A stretch of 64,000 bases of DNA. Source: Rhabdophis nuchalis. Its lineage: Eukaryota > Chordata > Lepidosauria > Squamata > Natricidae. This document shows positions 59,501 through 64,000 of this stretch, piece after piece (within the stretch, counting starts at the first letter, position 1; each line of letters begins with the position of its first letter). Position numbers and translations under genes: made by a program. The stretch spans positions 36,496,618-36,560,617 of the forward strand of contig CM077652.1 of assembly GCA_039707465.1 (NCBI GenBank), written 5' to 3'. The notes beneath the pieces are model-generated. The model was not told where the DNA came from and did no database searches. It worked only from the letters and a program-made list of their open reading frames with translations.

Positions 59501-59510
59501 AGTCATCAAT
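42616..59510 (-). CDS. RBBP6: RBBP6 E3 ubiquitin ligase, exons from residue ~102 to stop (N-terminus outside)
   Basis: RBBP6 is a nuclear RING-type ubiquitin ligase that binds p53 and Rb and also acts in mRNA 3'-end cleavage (family knowledge). Fourteen coding exons sum to 4,971 nt, 1,656 residues plus stop, with every splice phase consistent. I recall 1,691 residues for the matching part of the 1,792-residue human protein. In order the protein shows the IDDSSASISLAQLTK linker, a CCHC zinc knuckle, a RING finger with CLIC and CPTCH, a proline-rich segment, an SR region (RSRSRSPPYRR), a Lys-rich disordered region, and a Lys-His tail (KKHKKHKKHKKH) ending PVPV. The N-terminal ubiquitin-like DWNN domain exons are not in the window. 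TNRC6A lies downstream in the same orientation. Confidence 0.96.
44498..44548. repeat. (TTA)n microsatellite in an RBBP6 intron
   Basis: About 15 ATT units followed by GTT units, then a GGGA-rich tract at 44590-44625. Confidence 0.9.
44868..46613 (-). CDS. RBBP6: RBBP6 large exon: SR domain and Lys-rich region
   Basis: A 1,746-nt exon. Its first ~110 codons form an RS-rich domain (SKSPYSASSYSRSSYTYSKS, YRSRSRSHGYHRSRSRSPPY, YHSRSRSPAYRGQSPNKR) typical of pre-mRNA processing factors. Then come a conserved charged block (REYFGRYREVPVYDMKAYYG, RDPFEKERYRDW), SLFVPPSRDDATPVRDEPMD, and a long Lys/Glu/Pro-rich disordered stretch holding the Rb- and p53-binding regions in human. It ends STLVDYT at a GTACTG donor. 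The acceptor TTGTGTTCCAG fixes the start. Confidence 0.95.
46614..48610 (-). other. RBBP6 intron, nothing recognised
   Basis: About 2 kb between the charged-helix exon and the SR exon. No repeat family or additional exon is seen. Confidence 0.45.
48611..48712 (-). CDS. RBBP6: RBBP6 exon: charged helix KKKSKLDEFTNDFAKEL
   Basis: It encodes EKKKSKLDEFTNDFAKELME and YKKIQKERRRSYS, almost identical to human. The exon ends two bases into an Arg codon that begins the SR region in the next exon. Confidence 0.95.
49047..49412 (-). CDS. RBBP6: RBBP6 exon: proline-rich segment
   Basis: It encodes SSNRGRPHSDRTQRTQAPTL, then a polyproline-rich stretch (VPVPPPPLYPPPPHALPLPP, PQFPPQFPPGQPPPAGY) and ends PLSREEFYREQRRLKEE. 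This is the low-complexity Pro region of RBBP6 followed by the start of a conserved charged helix. Confidence 0.95.
49413..50090 (-). other. RBBP6 intron with a CA microsatellite
   Basis: Contains (CA)n at 50008-50060. I searched it by eye for the human LGYLVSPPQQIRRGERSCYR segment and did not find it. Confidence 0.5.
50091..50148 (-). CDS. RBBP6: RBBP6 exon: QPMRTNPVRSAASRSGWEP (58 nt)
   Basis: A 58-nt exon between a CACACAG acceptor and GTAAGT donor. It corresponds to human GPVRINTARPGGGRPGWE. Human isoform 1 then carries a block (HSNKLGYLVSPPQQIRRGER...) before NRGR; no matching sequence is seen in the 678-bp intron here. Confidence 0.88.
50235..50313 (-). CDS. RBBP6: RBBP6 exon: GYQVPVLG segment
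   Basis: It encodes GYQVPVLGQPALTGQLSSHG and HSIPTM plus one base of Gly. It matches human GYQVPVLGTPSLLGQSLLHGQLIPTTG in frame. Confidence 0.92.
50400..50499 (-). CDS. RBBP6: RBBP6 exon: linker ending TVLEEK
   Basis: It encodes EGDGLGPAAAVMLASDHSKP and PSSLSINTVLEEK. The human counterpart is DSDNKILPAAALASEHSKG...TALMEEK. It follows a CTCCAG acceptor and ends at a GTAAGC donor. Confidence 0.88.
50731..51056 (-). mobile_element. Tc1/mariner transposon fragment
   Basis: GAAAAATTAGAATATCGTGC, TTCATTTATTTCAGTAATGC and CAGAAAATTAGAATATTACA are hallmarks of a Tc1-like element common in fishes and some reptiles. The reverse complement of 50960-51050 (AAGCATTGCTGCAATAGG...GTACTGAGTACATATGC) matches the end of its transposase gene and 3' flank. 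Confidence 0.75.
51057..52504 (-). other. RBBP6 intron, nothing recognised
   Basis: AT-rich intron. No exon or repeat is supported. Confidence 0.4.
52905..53130 (-). mobile_element. CR1/L3 LINE 3' end in an RBBP6 intron
   Basis: (AAT)n tail, AATTTATAGACCGCTCCTCT and GGACTCGGAGCGGTGCACAG, then the AT-rich 3' UTR. Minus orientation, same as the gene. Confidence 0.8.
53369..53688 (-). CDS. RBBP6: RBBP6 exon: post-RING proline/serine-rich segment
   Basis: It starts AVNNFKNETGYTKRLRKQ, matching human, then a Pro/Ser/Thr/Ala-rich stretch (PPPRPAVQRNVPSV, RQQDPLILPVTSASV) that diverges, ending HIDKPEGPFR. The proline run after RKQ is shorter than my recollection of human. Confidence 0.9.
54211..54314 (-). 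CDS. RBBP6: RBBP6 exon: second half of the RING finger
   Basis: It completes the Cys codon and encodes IRTSLLESEEHTCPTCHQTD then VSPDNLIANKFLRQ. The CPTCH ligands close the RING, so all the Zn-binding cysteines are intact. The acceptor is TTTACAG and the donor GTAACT. Confidence 0.94.
54440..54735 (+). mobile_element. CR1 LINE fragment in an RBBP6 intron
   Basis: CACTCAGATCAAGGAGTTCA then AATTAAGAGAGATTCAGGA resembles the CR1 region just after the RT domain. Decayed. Confidence 0.45.
54740..55030 (-). mobile_element. Old CR1/L3 LINE fragment in an RBBP6 intron
   Basis: TTTTGAATTGTTCCTGGAAA and AGGAAGCCAATGGGGAGGCT follow the same order as TTGAAGCGCACCCGAAAGAC-CACAGGAAGCCAGTGGAG in the intact LINE. 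The next CR1 piece adjoins it. Confidence 0.5.
55634..55806 (-). CDS. RBBP6: RBBP6 exon: first half of the RING finger
   Basis: It encodes EAYAIGKKEKPPFLPEEPSS, SSEEDDPIPDELLCLICKDI and MTDAVVIPCCGNSYCDE, ending one base into a Cys codon. The CLIC and CCGNSYCDEC Zn ligands are present. An acidic SSSSEEDD run precedes the RING, as in the human protein. Confidence 0.95.
56285..56424 (-). CDS. RBBP6: RBBP6 exon: region between zinc knuckle and RING
   Basis: It encodes DKNFESVPRIKKSTGIPRSF and MMEVQDPNTKGAMLTNTGKY followed by AIPTIDA. The last two bases (GC) begin an Ala codon completed in the next exon. It is nearly identical to human. Confidence 0.94.
56918..57014 (-). CDS. RBBP6: RBBP6 exon: CCHC zinc knuckle
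   Basis: It encodes YMKKPLGPPPPSYTC-FRCGKPGHYIKSCPTNG. The CX2CX4HX4C pattern (C-FR-C-GKPG-H-YIKS-C) is an intact RNA-binding zinc knuckle. One Asn to Ser change relative to human (KNC to KSC) does not touch a ligand. Splice sites TTTAG and GTAAGA are in phase. Confidence 0.94.
57145..57233 (-). CDS. RBBP6: RBBP6 exon: acidic linker TANLAEANASEEDKIKAMMS
   Basis: It encodes TANLAEANASEEDKIKAMMS then QSGHEYDPI plus the first two bases of Asn. An AACAG acceptor and GTAAGT donor are present. The peptide matches the human segment as I recall it. Confidence 0.93.
57234..59465 (-). other. RBBP6 intron, AT-rich
   Basis: 2.2 kb without a recognised repeat. A minus-strand AATAAA near 58125 (within GTTTAATAAAACG) could serve as a poly(A) signal, but no terminal exon is supported. 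Confidence 0.4.
59466..59510 (-). CDS. RBBP6: RBBP6 exon: post-DWNN linker (45 nt)
   Basis: The acceptor GAACAG and a GTATAT donor bracket 15 codons encoding IDDSSASISLAQLTK, identical to the human protein from residue 102. The phase is 0 at both ends. The donor is weak, and reading through it would add a short AT-rich tail. The upstream exon (human ...RTEPAMATTKA) was not found up to 64000. Confidence 0.93.
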
Positions 59511-62500
59511 CTGTTCATAAAAAATTAAACACACATTCAAGTTCCACAGTCAAAATGTAGCCAACATATTTAGCCTCAGCCGTGGTATTAAGATTTCGCC
59601 TGAAACTACATTTTACAGAAGAGGTTTTTTTAAAAAATGTTTAGTTGAAATGTATCATTTGTTTCTATGGCCTGGGCAGTCAAATATATAATATTCAGTT
59701 CTGTAAAAAATAAGATGGATACCCAATTCGCCTAATAACTTCATCATTGGATTTGTTTTATAACTAATATAAACAAGTGTACATTTTTCAAAGTAAAAAC
59801 ATGCTACAATAAATATTAAAATAGGTTAAGGTTAAAAACCTTCAATTTTTATGTAAATGTATGTTGTGGGAGAAGTGAATGTAAAAATGTTCAAACATGT
59901 TGTGAGAAAGAGCATATTTATAGACATTTTCATTTAGATGTGTTAAAAATCTTGAGTGATTCAAAGCTTTAGAAGATGATAGATGCTGTACTTAAAAGAA
60001 AAATCATCAGGATGCTTAGCAATGACAGATCCCTTAGATGTTTGTGAGAAGAAGTACTGAATAGAAGATGCTAAAATTAACGTGCAAAATAAATATATAT
60101 GCATTTAAATGAACAATTTAAAAATATATATTCCACGTTCTTTTTATCAGTATATTCCTAAACTTATTATGTAAGATAGGGAGTTACAGGGGCTTCTTTC
60201 AATTTAAAAAAACACAGGAAAATAGATTTTTTCCAGGTCTAACTTAAGCCTAATGCAATGTCTAATTATCATACAGAGTCAATCATAGAACTAAATCAGA
60301 CAACCTGCAATTATGTGATACATTTCACAATTCTAGTCATGAAATTATGCCATTGTTAAAAAAAATATGTCCATGATGATGACTACTATGTTATGACCCA
60401 CAAACAGGCATGCATGATTGAATGCCAACTACCACTGATGGAAAAGCACCTCACGTGTATAGACAGGGTATAATTAGGAGATTCTAGCTCCTCAGTTAAA
60501 AAAAAACCCCACAGATCACTACTGAGTTAAGTATACCAAGGCTGGGCTTTAGAATCATGACAAAGCCACAGTTTGGAAGACCTATTACACACACACACAC
60601 ACACACACTTTCGAAACTCAATTCTAATTAATGCCTGCCCAAAATAACCAAACCTTTGCTTTTATTTACTAATTAAACTTGCATACTGTAGCTGCCCATC
60701 TCACAAAAAGCTACGCTGGGCACAGTACAACAATTTTATGTATCCAAATTAACAGCTGCCATTCAGATCCAGCACAAAAAGCCAATCCTAAAGGTGGAAC
60801 CACCACAGGGTAGTAGCAGCACAGGCAGCTATACCTGGTTCTACATAGGAACCTCTTGAGAACCACCGAGGTATATCTTAGGTTGCTGCAAGCCATTCCT
60901 TCAGACATACCTCATCAATCCCATTTGGTTGCCTATTAAAATTATGGCCTCATTTATTCAACATTGAACATACATTCTTCCTCATTCTTTCATCATATGG
61001 AAGAGATCCAGGAGGTGACTACATGGCTCAGGAAGAAATAATGTGTGGATTGCATGTTCAGTGTCAGGTAAATCCCAACTACAGATTGCAATGTAATAAA
61101 TGTGTTTCCTGTTCATTCTGAAGCATTTTCCTGGGCTACACAGATAGCCATAGAGGCTGATCAGAAGTGTTGATTCTTAAATAGCAGTTAACATCTTTTT
61201 TTAAATGGAGTTTGTAATAACATGTGAGATGCTAAAACACTTTTTATAAGGCAGGAAATATGAAGTAGATAAACTGGACACAAACAAATGGTTGGGCCAC
61301 AAGAAACAAATGACTGAACACAGCAACAAATACTATTGTCTAGTCTTCTTTGAAACAGATTACAGACAAAATTGTGTCTTATGAAATAAATCAATATTAC
61401 ATTTGGGCCATTAGAATAACAGAAATATGTAAATCTGTGTCTGCTAGTACTGGTAGCCCTCTACCTTCTTTAATGCTCTTACCCTTTCAAGATTTTAGTT
61501 TCAATTGAGATGTCATTTCATCCAAATTTGAGCCTGAGTTTTGTTACAGATGTGTGAATCTGTTATTGCACTCACAAATTAGTTATTCAAATGTTCCACC
61601 TAATGTCAGAGCATACTGATAACACTAAAATCAGAGAAAGAATTTGCTGTCTGATCAACTGAACTATGAGAATTTCCTAGGCACAATCACCATATTTCTA
61701 GCTGTCTGATGACCATGTATTTTTATTTTTCTCAGCATTAGTTCAACTATGTGAATGTCACAAATCTTAGTAAGACTATCCAGGTATGCATGTAGTATCT
61801 GAAAAAAGTTGTATGTGTGTCCTATCTATGAGATCTAAAAACCTCTCGAGGTTCAGTGACCATTGTGGAAATGGTTAAATAAAAAGAATAGATTTGGGGG
61901 GGGGGGGGAGACAAGAAAAAATCAAAGCACACTAGCAATCAAACACTGGTCAACACCACACAAACAACTAAATCTCAACATGTTTCTTCAAAATTGCTAA
62001 GATTGTAGTTATTAAGATAGCTTCAATTTCACATGTAGCACGAAAGGTTTTGAAATTTAAAATGATATAAAAGGAATTCCTAGATGAGCAGGTACTCATT
62101 CACTCCGCTGCAGAGGCAGGCCATAAGGCATGAGAGACACTGTTAGTCTACATTTGTGGAGAGCAGAGAAAGACATGCATATGCCAGATATTCTATCTTC
62201 CTAGGAAATGAGGGAAATGCCCTCATTGCAAAAGGATCTGGGGGGTCCTGGCAAAGACATGAGTTGTATACATAACACCACAATAGGTGAGAGTACCTAG
62301 CTAATTAAAAAGATAAAAGGGTTTTCAGTTATTAGTACTTAATGGTGAATTCTAGTGTAGTAGATTACAGCAAAGAAGTTTGAAATAAAGCAAAACCTGT
62401 CTAATGTTCCCAAGAACTACGTGGGACCTTTTTGTATGTAGTGACCAGGATTTGACGTTAAATGAAAGGAGCTAATTCTCCATTTATATACTAACAACTC

Positions 62501-64000
62501 AAAACCTAACACCAGAACGCCCATTCTGAATCAACCTATTTCTAAACTCTGATTATAGAATGGCTGATTGCATGGAGGGACCGAAGTCTCCTATCTATAC
62601 CCTCCCTCTCCAAAGCCCATTAAGTGACAAACAACTTCACACAGACCTAACAAGATGTACCCCCAGCCCTAACATTTCCTTTCCCAGATTTCAAGAAAAC
62701 TACAGTATTTTGGCGTGTGAGCTGGGAAAGCTTTTACTTGGATGAACATTCTTCTGGTGCACCCTAGCTTCAAAGTACCGTAGGCCTGAAACAGCTGTAC
62801 TACAAAGCCTGACAGTCTCTAACTTTGATCCTTCCTTTAGTGCAGATAACAGAGACATTTGTAGGCAATCACTCTCTGAATTGGTGGATTTTATAGGGCT
62901 GTTTGCAAGCTTGCTTAAAACCATATACTTTTAAACAGAGCTATTAAGATGCACAATAGACATGCCAGGGCACACACAATTCTAAATTAAAGTTGAACTT
63001 TATTTGTGAACATAACTTTTTATACAAGCTAGCAGAAAGGACTGGTTATAAAATAATAAAAGCAGCTTACACAAAAATCTGCTATATTATTTAGTTTTGA
63101 TCTAGTTGTAAACAAAAATGATTTTCAGACATGCAATGTATAATTAATAATCAAATGAGAACTATGTTTTTATATACCACAATAATGCTAAATGTTTTTA
63201 AATAAGCATTTCATAAATATTCTAACTGATCACCAAGACTCTTTTCTAACATTAGAAAACTATCTAGCAATGCCAAACATTAATACACCCTACGTAAAAC
63301 AACTTTATAGTATGTTAAGCAAATTTAAAAATGGAAGAGAGACCACGTGTGTTTAATGAATTGAAATAGGAAAAAAATCCCACTGATCAATAATGGCAAC
63401 TAAACAAAGGAAGCAACTGAATGGGCTATTATATGAAAAAATAAAATTTAAGCACTTGTGGTGACCCAAGGAGCAAATAAGGGCATCTTTTCTTAATTGA
63501 ATAGGCTTGAAGAGGTTTGACAGGCGTTGTCACTGTGCTAAATTATCTCTTGTGTGAGGACTACTAAGATTAACTTTAATTATGTCTTGCTCAGGGATAA
63601 TTATTAGGAAATACAGATCTTGGGATAGCAGTTCACATTCTAGGTTGTCTGCTGGAACAACACATGTGAACAGTGTGTTTTTCAAGTATAAATCTAATTG
63701 CACAAACAGACCTTTCAATAAATAAATGTTTGAATCTGAAGAAGAAAAAGGTAAGTTTAATATATTGCAGTTTTTGAAAATATTTTCAAAAACCATTAAT
63801 GGAAATATTAAGAACAAAAGTTGATACAATGTGATAGTGGCAAAAAAAGATACACTCCAAATATTTTTATTTCGAGGAAACAAAAAGCACACAACAACCT
63901 ATACAAACAAACAGCTACCAACTAGAGACACACAAAATGTAGAACAAAATAATTATGTTCAGCAGTGCAAACCTTAACTTACATGATCCATAAGTGATCA
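59511..64000 (-). other. RBBP6 upstream intron to window end
   Basis: About 4.5 kb, AT-rich. It holds (CA)n at 60585-60607, a G-run at 61897 and a minus-strand AATAAA at 63004-62999. The preceding coding exon was not found. Confidence 0.45.

Noticed and set aside
60680..60720. Upstream RBBP6 exon ending before GTATGC
   Set aside because: The reading before the donor does not give the expected AMATTKA peptide and there is no acceptor in phase.
63960..64000. Next upstream RBBP6 exon at the window edge
   Set aside because: There is a donor-like ACTTAC on the plus strand, but the adjacent codons do not match the expected ATTKA-type end of the DWNN exon.

Overview
The window looks like vertebrate nuclear DNA from a squamate reptile, most likely a snake. 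It carries two split protein-coding genes on the minus strand, in the order and orientation I recall for human 16p12. It also carries a squamate-type mix of repeats: CR1/L3-clade LINEs, L1, a tRNA-derived SINE, short hAT-type elements with 8-bp target duplications, pogo/Tigger-like elements flanked by TA, Penelope-like remnants and a Tc1 fragment. Species cannot be decided from sequence alone.

1-24 kb: the 5' part of TNRC6A (GW182 family, miRNA silencing), read right to left. A CpG island (about 23.2-24.3 kb) holds the promoter and exon 1 (start codon at 23771-23773). It is followed by exons at 23441-23488, 6246-6336 and a 22-nt exon at 1197-1218. All splice phases agree and the peptide follows the known TNRC6A N-terminus. 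The rest of the gene lies beyond position 1. The introns hold repeats, including a hAT element nested in a Tigger-like element at 11.8-13.3 kb and a 5'-truncated L1 with a 16-bp duplication at 9.7-10.6 kb.

24.3-42.2 kb: intergenic, about 18 kb between the TNRC6A promoter and the RBBP6 3' end. It is mostly transposable elements. They include a CR1/L3 LINE with an uninterrupted 703-codon reverse-transcriptase frame (29.4-31.8 kb), an L1 with intact 16-bp target duplications inserted into an older CR1 (34.2-37.9 kb), a three-level nest (37.9-38.6 kb), Penelope-like remnants (39.0-39.3 kb) and a hAT element with an LTR-like insert (39.8-40.6 kb).

42.2-64 kb: RBBP6 (E3 ubiquitin ligase and pre-mRNA 3'-processing factor). 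Fourteen coding exons from residue about 102 to the stop codon were assembled by hand. Their lengths sum to 1,657 codons including the stop, with every junction in phase. The zinc knuckle, RING, proline-rich, SR and Lys-rich tail regions are all visible. The N-terminal DWNN exons lie beyond 64000. The introns hold a Tc1/mariner fragment, CR1 fragments and a possible internal poly(A) site.

No bacterial-type features, CRISPR arrays or rRNA genes were seen. No new gene system could be supported. The most unusual items are the hammerhead-like cores in the Penelope-like repeats, the intact LINE frame, and the candidate intronic poly(A) site for the short RBBP6 form.
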